Source: Bifidobacteriaceae bacterium | GTDB lineage: Bacteria > Actinomycetota > Actinomycetes > Actinomycetales > WQXJ01 | Assembly: GCA_031281585.1 (NCBI GenBank) | Contig: JAITFE010000087.1 | Location: 1 to 56,643 of the forward strand | Direction of reading: 5' to 3' | DNA length: 56,643 nt | Shown: positions 34,625 to 43,389 of the stretch, piece after piece | Layout: the number at the start of each line of letters is the position of its first letter | How positions within the stretch are numbered: position 1 is the first letter of the stretch | The notes under the pieces: model-generated | Databases searched by the model: none | Seen by the model: the letters and a program-made list of their open reading frames with translations, nothing else | What the model was told of the DNA's origin: nothing | Translations under genes and position numbers: made by a program

Positions 34625-34745
34625 CCGCGCGGCGGCTCAGCCGCCCGCCCGCCTGGCGTTTGGGCGGGACTCCGCTTGCCGTCCATATGCTGGCCCGTTG
34701 TTAGTGGCCTGCGTCACAGTTTGCCGTCGAACCTAAGTTGGGACC

Positions 34746-36512
34746 ATGACAGCTGCGACCAAGACCAGCCCAGCCGGGGCCTCCAACCGGTCGAGCAAGG
34801 CCGAAGCGCCGGCAGGTGCTTCGGCGAATCATACGAACCAACCGCCCGGATCAAACGCGTCGCCCCAGCCCTCGCGTCAGCGAGCCTCAACCGAGCCTTC
34901 CGCAGCCGCGCTGGTTTCACGCTGGCGTTGGCCCGGCCGGCCGCGCGCCCGCGCCGGATCCCGCCATTTCCGCGTCCTTCGGCTCCTTGACCAGGCCGGT
35001 TGGGAGCCGGATCAGGTCCAGCGCGAATATCAGCTCAGGCCGGCCGTCGTGGCCCCGTCCGTGTCGCGGCGCCAGCACCACGGTTCGCGCGAGGACCAAG
35101 TCGCCTATGTGCTGAACGCCCGCCCTGGCACGCCCACCGCCGTGATCGCGACAGTCGGGTCCCAGCACAGCCCCACAACGGGGCTGCCGCGCGCCATCCG
35201 GCAGGCCACGAAGCTCGACGCGCCCTTGGCCTACGCCACCAACGGCAAAGTCGTCGTGGAGCATTTCATCGCCTCGGGCCAGACCCGCCAGGTCGAGGAG
35301 TTGGCGTCGCCGCTCCGCGCGTGGCGTTCCTACCTGCGGCTGCACCATCTGCGCCGGGCGGGGGCCCAAATGGTGGCGCAGCCTCTTGACACCGCGATCC
35401 TGTCCGCCTCCGGCCAGCCCGTCGAGCTTCGCTACTACCAGACCGCGGCCGTCAACCGCGCGCTGGGCGCGATCAGCCGGGATCAGCGCAGGATTCTGCT
35501 CCAGCTGGCGAGCGGGACGGGAACCACTGTGACGGCCGTCGCGCTGATGGCGAAGTTCGCGGACTATCAGTCGCAGACGCGGCCCGGTCGGCCTTGCGGC
35601 CTGCTGTACCTGGACGACCGCCCGTTGGCAGGCCAGCCGCAGGAGACTTTGGAGGCGGTGCGGCGATTAGCCGGCGCGACCGGGGCCGACCTGACCGTCG
35701 GCTCATTGGGCGACTCCTTTGACCAGCTTGATCCGTCCGCGATCGACTTGGTGGTTGTGAACCTGGCCCACGGCGGGCAGGCCGCCGACCCGGCCACGTG
35801 GACAAGCGTGCTCCAGCGCTTTTCGGACGCCTATCAGGTCGGCATAGTCGGGGTGGCCGGGCCGCAGGCCCAGCCCGTCTACCAGTACTTCGGGCGACCC
35901 GTCTACCGTTACACCGCCGAACAGGCCCGGTCCGACAACTATTTGACCGCACTCCCCGCAGGCGCGCCGGACCCGGCCGACTCCGGACCAGACGAACTCG
36001 ACTTGGCGGCGATCTTCGCGGGGGCCGGCGGCCTCCCGGCGGGCGCCAACGCCTGCCCGGCGGGCGGCCCGTCTGGCGGGGCGTCCGCGCAACGCGCACA
36101 CGGTTCGGGCGCTTCGGCGCATCGAGACGCCAGGGTGCGGGGCGCTGCCCAAGGCAACGCTGCCCAAGCCACCGCCGCCCAGGGGACGCTTCGGGCGGGT
36201 CCGCCAAACGCCGCCGGGCGCGGGCCGAACCGCCAGGTCCGGCGGCCGGAGGATCCGGTGAAAGTGGCCGTGCAAATCCGCCGCTCCGTGGAATACGCCA
36301 ATCTGGCGGCGGGCCAGGACGCTCTGGCGGCCGAGTTGGTCGCCCTGCTGCAATTGGCCGACCGCCCCGGTCCCGTCGGCCGGGCCGCCGCCCAGCGCGC
36401 GGACCAGTTGGCCGAACTGGAGATCCTGGCCGAACTGGAAGACCAAGTGGGCGGCGAACAGGCCATCCTGCGCCACATCGCCCTGTTGAAACAACTGCTG
36501 GCCAACTCCTGA
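34746..36512 (+). CDS. Type I restriction HsdR-like protein lacking nuclease and ATPase residues
   Basis: The 588-aa protein follows the order of a type I R subunit in its first ~420 residues. A nuclease-like segment (EDQVAYVL...TAVIATVGSQ, then YATNGKVVVEHF) comes first. Then come LRYYQTAAVNRAL, a Walker-A position reading LASGTGTTVT (about residue 254; normally GTGKT), a DEAH position reading VVVNLAHGG (about 335), and IVGVAGPQAQPVYQYFGRPVYRYT where TATP is expected. The nuclease E-x-K, Walker Lys and DE are all replaced and a second RecA domain is missing, replaced by a Gly/Ala linker and a helical C-terminus. No hsdM or hsdS is nearby. It reads as a conserved-looking pseudoenzyme, not a fresh frameshift. 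Confidence 0.7.
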   Translation: MTAATKTSPAGASNRSSKAEAPAGASANHTNQPPGSNASPQPSRQRASTEPSAAALVSRWRWPGRPRARAGSRHFRVLRLLDQAGWEPDQVQREYQLRPAVVAPSVSRRQHHGSREDQVAYVLNARPGTPTAVIATVGSQHSPTTGLPRAIRQATKLDAPLAYATNGKVVVEHFIASGQTRQVEELASPLRAWRSYLRLHHLRRAGAQMVAQPLDTAILSASGQPVELRYYQTAAVNRALGAISRDQRRILLQLASGTGTTVTAVALMAKFADYQSQTRPGRPCGLLYLDDRPLAGQPQETLEAVRRLAGATGADLTVGSLGDSFDQLDPSAIDLVVVNLAHGGQAADPATWTSVLQRFSDAYQVGIVGVAGPQAQPVYQYFGRPVYRYTAEQARSDNYLTALPAGAPDPADSGPDELDLAAIFAGAGGLPAGANACPAGGPSGGASAQRAHGSGASAHRDARVRGAAQGNAAQATAAQGTLRAGPPNAAGRGPNRQVRRPEDPVKVAVQIRRSVEYANLAAGQDALAAELVALLQLADRPGPVGRAAAQRADQLAELEILAELEDQVGGEQAILRHIALLKQLLANS

Positions 36513-36724
36513 CCGTTCCCCACGGGGCCCACGTCTGTCCCGATCGCTCAAACTGGTGACGCGATATCGCTCAAACCTGGGGACGCGCTTGCGCCGCCGC
36601 CGGGCTGGATAAGCGGGGCCTGGGGGACGGCATCGGCGGCAAGAGCGGCGCCGGGAGCCCCGCAAAGGTGACGAATGTGTGACTGGCGAGGCGATTGTCT
36701 GGCGCGGGCGGTACAGTAGGCCGA

Positions 36725-37423
36725 GTGACAACGCCCCCCGAGTTGAGCGTCGACCTTGAGCCCCCGGCGGCCCGTTGGTCGCGGCTGCAACCGTGGCTTT
36801 CACTGGCCGTGCGGCTGGGCCTGGCGGCGGTGACGCTGCTGGCGGCCATTCCCAAGCTGCGCGACCTGCGCGGCAGCGGCTTGTCCGTGGGGTTGTATAG
36901 GATTTTCCCGACGCAAATCAACCAATTCATCGGGGTCGCGCTCCCGATCATCGAGCTGACCTTGGCGGTGTTGTTCCTGACGGGCCTGCTGAGCCGGTAT
37001 GCCTCGGTGGTTTTCGGGCTGATGCTGGTGGCGTTCATCGCGGGGATCATTTCCGCGTGGGCGCGGGGGCTGAACATTAACTGCGGGTGCTTTGCGATCG
37101 GGACCGAACTCGCCGCCGGCGAGCAGGCGAAATACGGCGTGGAGATTCTGCGGGATGCCGGGTTCCTGGCCATGACGGCGTTCTTGGCCATTTGGCCCCG
37201 GTCGGTCGCCTCGCTCGACAACTTGTTCGGGCTGAATCCGGGCGGCGGGTTGGCGGCGGAACTCATCGACATCGGCGAACTCGACGAAGACGAGGACGAC
37301 GGCGAAGACGACGGGGACAGCGGCGACGGCCAGGAGGGCGGCGAAGACGTCAGCGGGGGCGGGGACCAAACGGCAGGCGACTCGGACGAAACGGCGGGAC
37401 CAGACGCCGGGGCCGAGCGGTGA
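36725..37423 (+). CDS. MauE/DoxX-family membrane protein
   Basis: The 232-aa protein has four hydrophobic segments (AVRLGLAAVTLLAAIPKL, GVALPIIELTLAVLFLTGLL, VVFGLMLVAFIAGIISAW, DAGFLAMTAFLAIWP), a CGC pair in LNINCGCFAIG, and a long acidic Asp/Glu/Gly tail. MauE-type proteins act like DsbB/VKOR in re-oxidising thiol oxidoreductases. Two DsbA-like genes follow directly, 15 and 18 bp apart, which supports an envelope disulfide-formation operon. The start is GTG at 36725. Confidence 0.82.
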   Translation: MTTPPELSVDLEPPAARWSRLQPWLSLAVRLGLAAVTLLAAIPKLRDLRGSGLSVGLYRIFPTQINQFIGVALPIIELTLAVLFLTGLLSRYASVVFGLMLVAFIAGIISAWARGLNINCGCFAIGTELAAGEQAKYGVEILRDAGFLAMTAFLAIWPRSVASLDNLFGLNPGGGLAAELIDIGELDEDEDDGEDDGDSGDGQEGGEDVSGGGDQTAGDSDETAGPDAGAER

Positions 37424-37438
37424 AACCGAAGGAAGAAG

Positions 37439-38284
37439 ATGGCAGATAACAAGAAGGCGGGCAAAGGCCAGGCGGCCCAGCGGAACCGCGACGCCGCTCG
37501 CGCGCGGGCAGAGGCCGAACGGCTGAAAGCGGCCCAAGCCGCCAAGGAGAGGCGCACCAAGCTGATCGCCATCATTGCGGGCGTGGTGGTCGTCATGGTG
37601 GTCGCAGTCGCGGTTGTCCTTGTGCTCCGGCAGGCCAGCAAATCGAGCTTTGACGAAATCGGGGCGCGCCCGCCCGGGGCGATCGAGGCCGGATCGATCG
37701 TGATAGGGCAGGATCTGGTCCCTGGGGGCCAGCCGGCTGAAGGTAAAGAGGTCGTCGTGGTGCGGATCTATTCCGACTACATTTGCCCGGCCTGCGGGTC
37801 CTTGGAGAGACGGCTGAGCGGAAAGCTGGAGGAACTGGCGGCGTCCGGCAAGATCAAGCTTGAGGTCCAGCCCGTGGTGTTCCTGGACTACCAATCGCAA
37901 GGCTCCGAGTATTCGACCCGTGCCACCAACGCCGCCATGACCGTGGCCAAGTACGCGCCGGAGAGCTTCTTGGCGTTCCACGCCAAGCTGTTCGAAACCG
38001 GCACCCAGCCGTCCGAAGGCACCGAGGGTCTGACCGACGAGCAACTGGTCGAAGTGGCCCAAGGGGTTGGCGTCCCCGAAGACGTCACCGCCAAGTTTGC
38101 GGACAGGGAGTTCGCGGCCTGGCTTGAGTACACCACGCAGCAGGCTGTATCTGACGGCGTGGGAGGCACGCCGTCCATGTGGATCGGCAAGTCGGACGGC
38201 AAGCTGACCCAAGTCAAGAACGCCAACGCGGTCAACCTGGATGACGCGATCGCACGGGTCCTGGCTGGCGACAGCCCGGACTGA
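37439..38284 (+). CDS. Membrane-anchored DsbA-like thioredoxin-fold protein (CPAC)
   Basis: The 281-aa protein has a basic coiled-coil N-terminus, one signal-anchor helix (LIAIIAGVVVVMVVAVAVVLVL) and an external DsbA domain with the redox pair in YSDYICPACGSLER. The cis-Pro loop is at GGTPSMWIG. It probably introduces or isomerises disulfides in exported proteins together with the MauE-like neighbour. The ATG has AAGGAAGAAG just upstream. Confidence 0.9.
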   Translation: MADNKKAGKGQAAQRNRDAARARAEAERLKAAQAAKERRTKLIAIIAGVVVVMVVAVAVVLVLRQASKSSFDEIGARPPGAIEAGSIVIGQDLVPGGQPAEGKEVVVVRIYSDYICPACGSLERRLSGKLEELAASGKIKLEVQPVVFLDYQSQGSEYSTRATNAAMTVAKYAPESFLAFHAKLFETGTQPSEGTEGLTDEQLVEVAQGVGVPEDVTAKFADREFAAWLEYTTQQAVSDGVGGTPSMWIGKSDGKLTQVKNANAVNLDDAIARVLAGDSPD

Positions 38285-38302
38285 CACCCTGAAGGCGCGA
38301 TC

Positions 38303-39220
38303 ATGAGCGACAAGAAGCCCCAGGGCGCGGCAAAGCGGCCGGCTGGGCCGGCCAAAGGCCTGACCATCGAAGAGCTGATGCGGCAGCGGGCGCGGCAGAC
38401 CCGGCAACGGGCACTGGTGATCGGCGCGGTGGTGCTGGTCCTGGTGGCCGTAGCCGTGGCCGTGGCCGTGATCATGACCCGGCCGTCTTCCGCTCCGCCG
38501 GGGCAGCCGCCGACCGGCGCCAGCGGGACGCAGCAGGCGACGGGCGACGCGGACGCGACCCAACCGCCGGGGGCCCAGGCGTCCGGCGGCATCCTGATTG
38601 GGCAAGACCTGGTGCCGGGAGGCCCGGCCCCGGCGGCTGACCAGGCCGTGACGGTCGAGGTGATCAGCGATTTCGTGTGTCCGTGGTGCGGGCTGTTGGA
38701 GCAGGCGCACGGCCAGGCGCTCGCGGCCAAGGCCCAGGCGGGCGAAATCCGCCTGATCATCCATCCGGTCAACAACTCCAACCTGTCGGCGCTGAACGAC
38801 AACTACTCCTGGCGGGCCATGTTGGCGGTGGACACGGTAGCGGCCCTGGAGCCGGACAAGTTCTGGGCCTTCCATGAGGCGCTCTGGGAGAATCAGCCGG
38901 AAGAATCGCAAACCAGCGGCGACCTGACTGACGAGGCGATCGCGGATTTGGCCGCGGGCGCGGGCGTCAGCCAGGCCACAATCGACCGGTTGACCGCGTC
39001 GCCTGTGGAGGAGTGGGGGCGTTGGTCGTCAGACCAAGGCTTGACTCTGGCCGGGGGAACCCCAACGGTGCTGATGCACTTCGCCGGCTCCCAACCGGAG
39101 GTTTGGAACAATTGGCTGCTGGAGGCCACCAACGAAGCGGGCGAGTCGGGCTATGTGCCCGGCGACTTGGACAAGGCCATCGCCAACGTCAAGGACGGCA
39201 AGAAGCCAGACGCCGAGTAA
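38303..39220 (+). CDS. Membrane-anchored DsbA-like thioredoxin-fold protein (CPWC)
   Basis: This 305-aa paralogue of the preceding gene has a cytosolic Lys/Pro N-terminus, anchor helix (ALVIGAVVLVLVAVAVAVAVIMT), a disordered linker, then the redox motif ISDFVCPWCGLLEQ and cis-Pro region LAGGTPTVLMHF. The different dipeptide between the cysteines (PW versus PA) suggests a different redox potential or client. It is the last gene before tRNA-Thr. Confidence 0.9.
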   Translation: MSDKKPQGAAKRPAGPAKGLTIEELMRQRARQTRQRALVIGAVVLVLVAVAVAVAVIMTRPSSAPPGQPPTGASGTQQATGDADATQPPGAQASGGILIGQDLVPGGPAPAADQAVTVEVISDFVCPWCGLLEQAHGQALAAKAQAGEIRLIIHPVNNSNLSALNDNYSWRAMLAVDTVAALEPDKFWAFHEALWENQPEESQTSGDLTDEAIADLAAGAGVSQATIDRLTASPVEEWGRWSSDQGLTLAGGTPTVLMHFAGSQPEVWNNWLLEATNEAGESGYVPGDLDKAIANVKDGKKPDAE

Positions 39221-39267
39221 CCTTGGGAGAGCTTTCCCGCTCCTCCAGCAAGGGCCGGAAGGCCCGC

Positions 39268-39340
39268 GCCACCTTAGCTCAGTTGGTAGAGCTCCCGCCT
39301 TGTAAGCGGACGGTCATCGGTTCGAGTCCGATAGGTGGCT
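39268..39340 (+). tRNA. tRNA-Thr (TGT anticodon), integration site of the island
   Basis: Acceptor GCCACCT pairs with AGGTGGC, D arm GCTC/GAGC, anticodon loop CTTGTAA (anticodon TGT), TPsiC arm ATCGGTTCGAGTCCGAT. CCA is not encoded. Its last 29 bases plus one form the exact direct repeat found again at 46829-46858. Confidence 0.95.
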
Positions 39341-39341
39341 C
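39312..39341 (+). other. attL: 30-bp tRNA-Thr 3'-end repeat
   Basis: The 30 bp from GGTCATCGG to GGTGGCTC are identical to 46829-46858, and similarity continues as AAACGCACT versus CAGCGCACT. This is the classic footprint of a tyrosine-integrase element in a tRNA gene. The spacer 39342-39602 shows no gene. Confidence 0.9.
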
Positions 39342-39602
39342 AAACGCACTGGCCAGAGACTTGCCGGTGTGGCTCATTAGCCCTACATCAGTTCCAACCC
39401 TCCATTTACCCTCCACTTTGGATTTCGAACCCAGCGCGCATCGCTCTGGCATTCGGGCCAAGACTCGCTTGGCTGTGCGGCACTTGACTTGGAAGGACCA
39501 ACCAACGGGTCGAACGAGAAACGGGCGAGAGGCCAGGTGGCCAAGGTCACGCCGTCATGACCGACCTGACCTGCTAACCTCCGGACGAACTCGAGGGCAC
39601 CA

Positions 39603-40493
39603 TCAGCGGCTTCCGGAACGCCAGCGGTATACCTGAGCCAACGCCCTGACGTCTTTCGGGTTGACTCCCTTGATGCTCGGTAGATCCTTAGCGCCGACCA
39701 GCCCGGACTCCAGGTAGGCGATCTCTTTCTCGGTGAGGACGGGCACCCTGACCTCGAATGCACCTTCCCTTGTGCGGGTGAAGCCGAGGTCGTCGAAGCG
39801 GCAGGTTTCGATGGTACGGTCGAGGGAAGGACTCGTGACAATACCACCCCATGTGAGCATCTTTGCGTCGTCTTGGTAATGAAAGTTGAACAGCTGACGA
39901 AAAGGCGAACCGTGTGCAGATCTTCCTGCGGCATGCGCCGTCGCTTCAAGGACACGTCGCTCAACTTGTGCTGGTCCCCATGCTCTCATGTCATCGTTAT
40001 TGAGCCCGTCCTCGACGAGATCGCCAAGATTGTCGCGCAGGTTGGCTAGGCGTTCACGCAATGGAACACCGGTGGCTGCGCCATTCACCGTAACGATGAC
40101 GACGCTGCCAGGAAGGCATGACCGCACAACGTAATCGACGTCGCGGAGTATGTCGGTTGTCAGCATGTCGGTGTAGTCCAGCCAGACGATTGCGAGTCTC
40201 CCCCAGTCAACTTGCGGGAGCTGGTCACGCGCCTCGCCCATCAGAATCTGGATGCTCTTGTATGGCCTGTTGAAATCTAGGCGATGTTGAATGTTGGTGT
40301 CCCGTTCGATGCTGGTCATCAATGCGACGCCGAGTCCGCGGTGAAACTCCACGAAGTCGACGAACTCCAGTCCGCCGAATCCCACGTATTGGTAGTCTTC
40401 TAGAGGCGCGATGGCTGTCAGGCGTCGGCAAGCGTCGACGATCATCGTTCGTTGAGCGGCCTTTGCGGGCCGGAACTCGTATAGCCGCGCCAT
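39603..40493 (-). CDS. Rossmann methyltransferase-like protein of the island module
   Basis: The 296-aa protein has a class I methyltransferase-like pattern in its first 110 residues: DYQYVGFGGLEFVDF (motif I position 36-41), an acidic end of strand 2 (MTSIERD, 61-64) and strand 4 (AIVWLDYTDML, 104-109). The C-terminal half is helical with no nuclease motif I can see. Its ATG overlaps the stop of the GHKL ATPase gene by one base, so the two are made together. Substrate and role are unknown. The composition is visibly less G+C-rich than the flanking chromosome. Confidence 0.6.
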   Translation of the reverse strand: MARLYEFRPAKAAQRTMIVDACRRLTAIAPLEDYQYVGFGGLEFVDFVEFHRGLGVALMTSIERDTNIQHRLDFNRPYKSIQILMGEARDQLPQVDWGRLAIVWLDYTDMLTTDILRDVDYVVRSCLPGSVVIVTVNGAATGVPLRERLANLRDNLGDLVEDGLNNDDMRAWGPAQVERRVLEATAHAAGRSAHGSPFRQLFNFHYQDDAKMLTWGGIVTSPSLDRTIETCRFDDLGFTRTREGAFEVRVPVLTEKEIAYLESGLVGAKDLPSIKGVNPKDVRALAQVYRWRSGSR

Positions 40494-41911
40494 CAGCCGA
40501 CTTCTTGATCGTAGAAGTAGTCGAAGGTGAGCCGCCCTACTTCTGAGCCGCTGGTCGCTCCGAGTGCCGCTGCGACCTCTGCGTACCGATCAGAATCCAC
40601 CTGATATTGGATACGTTGGATCCTCGATGTTGGCGGATCCTTTGGCTTGGGGGGCGGTGGAGGCGGCGTGACCATGCGCGGCGAAGTCGAAAGCTCGCTG
40701 ATCGGCTGGTCTGGTGCCCTATCCAGGGCATCGAGCAGTGCGGGCTTCGGGTCACCGCCTTGTACACGCGCCCGGACAGCCTTCGCTTGGTTGATCACGG
40801 ATTGCACAGCAACGAGAGCCGTCTTCATTTCGGACTGCACCTGGCGGAACACATGCGAATCGCGGTCGACGGCGGTCTTGGTCGTGTTCCAAGGAAGGAG
40901 ACGGGCGTCATCTGCTGAGAGGTACACGAAGCCCCGGAACAGTCGGTATTGGGGATGGTAGGCGGCTCCAGGGTTGCCCCATCCGGTGAGTTGGGTCCGA
41001 TCTGCGGCCAAGAGCAATCGGTCGTTGCAGAAAAGATACCATCCTGCGTCTCCAGGATCTTGAAAACTCTCCGCACGGCCGTCGTCTTCAGCTTCTGCGT
41101 CCTTTCCCCGTTGTGGCGGTGCCACAGTGCCAGCGTAGAGCTTGACATCGACTAGCTCACCGTTTCTTGCGTCGACTTGGAAACTCTTGACGACTGGTTT
41201 CACTACTTCGGAGGCTTGCAGCGACGGCCGCGAAGCCACCAGGGGCTGACCATCATTGACGTAGATCTGGAGGCCGCTCTGGATTGATTCCTGGTGCCGA
41301 ACGCGCAGTTCAGCGCGTAGTGCCCGCATGACCGTTGGGTCGTCCAAGTCATCTTGAACGCTCGGATGGAGGCTCGTAACCGAAATAGTCGTGCCCGCTT
41401 CCACATTGTCCGGCAGGTGAATGCCATCATCGACGCGGCTGAACTCGAATGTCCAGTCGTCACCACGGGCGGCCCACTCTTCGACATCGACGCACAGATC
41501 GAAGCTGGAGTCATGGCCAGTGCCGCCGTGATCACGGTATACAGATTCGACGCGAAAGGCACGCCCAAGTTTGAATATGGCTCGCTTCATGCCGACGCCG
41601 AACTGCCCGACCGACCGCTTGACGCCCGCGAAGTCCTTGGATCGACCGAAGCGGAATGCGTAGTGCCTGGCGATGTCACTGGAGATACCACCCGAGTTGT
41701 CCGAAATCTTGACGCCGGCGTCGTCGAATGCGATTCGAACCCACTGACCGGACAGGTCGCCATCAGGGTGCAGACTCCTAGCGCCGTCGACGCTGTTGTC
41801 TACGAGGTCAACGATGGCAGGTAGCAACTCAATGTCTTTGGTCAGCATCTCTATGAAGAAGCGCTTCTCAGCGCCAGCATCGATCATCTTGCTGGTGTCG
41901 GGAGCCGTCAT
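40493..41911 (-). CDS. MORC/MutL-like GHKL ATPase
   Basis: The 472-aa protein has the full GHKL nucleotide site: N-box ELLPAIVDLVDNSVDGA (Asn39), G1 KISDNSGGI (68-76), and G2 VGQFGVGMKRAIF (101-113). Downstream is an S5-like region, then YLFCNDRLLLAADRTQL and FRGFVYLSADDARLLPWNTTK, as in MORC/MutL-type ATPases. A Pro-rich linker and a short C-terminal domain end the protein; no nuclease is fused. Related ATPases are reported beside 5-methylcytosine methyltransferases in restriction-modification-like loci (Iyer, Abhiman and Aravind). It is divergent from the DNA methyltransferase gene by 44 bp. Confidence 0.8.
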   Translation of the reverse strand: MTAPDTSKMIDAGAEKRFFIEMLTKDIELLPAIVDLVDNSVDGARSLHPDGDLSGQWVRIAFDDAGVKISDNSGGISSDIARHYAFRFGRSKDFAGVKRSVGQFGVGMKRAIFKLGRAFRVESVYRDHGGTGHDSSFDLCVDVEEWAARGDDWTFEFSRVDDGIHLPDNVEAGTTISVTSLHPSVQDDLDDPTVMRALRAELRVRHQESIQSGLQIYVNDGQPLVASRPSLQASEVVKPVVKSFQVDARNGELVDVKLYAGTVAPPQRGKDAEAEDDGRAESFQDPGDAGWYLFCNDRLLLAADRTQLTGWGNPGAAYHPQYRLFRGFVYLSADDARLLPWNTTKTAVDRDSHVFRQVQSEMKTALVAVQSVINQAKAVRARVQGGDPKPALLDALDRAPDQPISELSTSPRMVTPPPPPPKPKDPPTSRIQRIQYQVDSDRYAEVAAALGATSGSEVGRLTFDYFYDQEVG

Positions 41912-41955
41912 GCGTCCATGATCGCAGATCAGTGCTACCTCGTGGTGCAGACACG

Positions 41956-43275
41956 ATGGCTGGCCTGCATAAGCCGGGGGACGCGAGGTGGGATGATCTA
42001 TGTGTGCCAGCTTCCCCTGTTCGTGTGCCCCCGAACAGGCCGGTGGCCGTCGACCTCTTCGCGGGCGCAGGCGGGTTGAGCCTCGGGTTTGAGCAGGCTG
42101 GGTTTGACGTGGTTACAGCGGTGGAGTGCGACCCGGTGCATGCGGCCACCCATGCGTTCAACTTCCCGCAAAGCCAGGTGTTGTGTCGAGATGTCTTGGA
42201 GCTATCGGCCGATGACTTGCGCAAGACGATCAAGACAGCGCTCGAGAAGACTCGTCCAGGCGCTGCGTGGGACGGACAAGTCGACGCCATCATCGGTGGG
42301 CCGCCTTGCCAAGGCTTCTCGATCGGAGGCAGGCAAGAACAGGGAGACCCCCGCAATCGCTTGTTGTTGCAGTTCGTCAGGTTGGTCGAGGAACTCAAAC
42401 CCCGGACGTTCTGCTTGGAGAACGTTGCCGGCCTGTTGAGTGAGAGGTTCGACGATGCACGTCAGGAAGTGTTCGAGAGGCTCGCTCACGCTGGATACGC
42501 CATGTCTGGAACGGACACGCCAGTCAATAGCCTCGACTTCGGAGTGCCCCAGTCGCGTCGGCGCGTCGTTGTCCTCGGTGCGTTCGGAAGTGATGCCCCT
42601 TCACTCCCGCTTCCCGTCGTCTCGAGGACCTCGGTTGAAGATGCGCTTGATGGTCTTCCCTCGCCGGTTAGGTATGCAGAGTTGTCTGCCTCTGATGAGG
42701 TCAGCTTGTTGCCTGACGACATCGAGCGTCGCTTCGCGACCGCTAGTCCCTACGCCAGGGGCCTTGCCGGAATCGATCAGATCCCGGGAGACAGGTCCAG
42801 GCCTCGCATGTGGGAGCCATCGCGCTTGACGGGTTCCCGCCGGACCAAGCACACCGACGCCACTGTCGGGCGGTTCGCCGCGACTCCGCCGGGCACGGTG
42901 GAGCCCAAGAGTCGTCTGTACCGACTTCCGTTGTCTGGCCCAGCCCGGACGCTACGAGCGGGTACAGGACCTGAGCGTGGCTCGCATACGTCTCCTCGTC
43001 CAATTCATCCCGTGGAGGATCGTGTCATTACCGTGCGGGAGGCGGCTCGGCTTCACGGATACCCCGACTGGTTCCGTTTCCACACGACAAACTGGCACGG
43101 TCATCGCCAAGTAGGGAACAGCGTGCCGCCCCCTCTCGCCCAAGCGGCTGGATTCGCTCTCCTTGATTCTCTAGGAGGGCCGCCGATTCCGTCGGAGGCC
43201 GCGATCCCTCTTGGAGACGCATCGCTGCTTGTTCTTCCGTGTAGCAAGGCGCGGGCCGCGATTATGACCATGTGA
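41956..43275 (+). CDS. DNA (cytosine-5-)-methyltransferase
   Basis: The 439-aa enzyme has the ordered C5 motifs: I VDLFAGAGGLSLGFEQAGF, IV GGPPCQGFSIGG (catalytic Cys), VI CLENVAGLL, VIII QSRRRVVVLGAF, and X GNSVPPPLAQA. The target-recognition region lies between VIII and IX (roughly residues 215-350). The ATG at 41956 or GTG codons around 42003 could start it; conserved sequence begins at VAVDLFAG. It shares a short divergent promoter region with the GHKL ATPase. No restriction endonuclease is recognisable beside it. Confidence 0.93.
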   Translation: MAGLHKPGDARWDDLCVPASPVRVPPNRPVAVDLFAGAGGLSLGFEQAGFDVVTAVECDPVHAATHAFNFPQSQVLCRDVLELSADDLRKTIKTALEKTRPGAAWDGQVDAIIGGPPCQGFSIGGRQEQGDPRNRLLLQFVRLVEELKPRTFCLENVAGLLSERFDDARQEVFERLAHAGYAMSGTDTPVNSLDFGVPQSRRRVVVLGAFGSDAPSLPLPVVSRTSVEDALDGLPSPVRYAELSASDEVSLLPDDIERRFATASPYARGLAGIDQIPGDRSRPRMWEPSRLTGSRRTKHTDATVGRFAATPPGTVEPKSRLYRLPLSGPARTLRAGTGPERGSHTSPRPIHPVEDRVITVREAARLHGYPDWFRFHTTNWHGHRQVGNSVPPPLAQAAGFALLDSLGGPPIPSEAAIPLGDASLLVLPCSKARAAIMTM

Positions 43276-43389
43276 GGCGGGGTCGGCATCGGGGTTGCGA
43301 AGCGTGTGTGCCCGTGACGCCGCCAGGCAATCGAGGGCGCGGTTGACTGCGGGGTGGGCATTCTAGGACCTTTGCGGCAGTCGCGGCTC

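Noticed and set aside
39603-40493. Restriction endonuclease partner of the DNA methyltransferase
   Set aside because: No PD-(D/E)xK, HNH, GIY-YIG or PLD motif visible; the pattern is methyltransferase-like instead.
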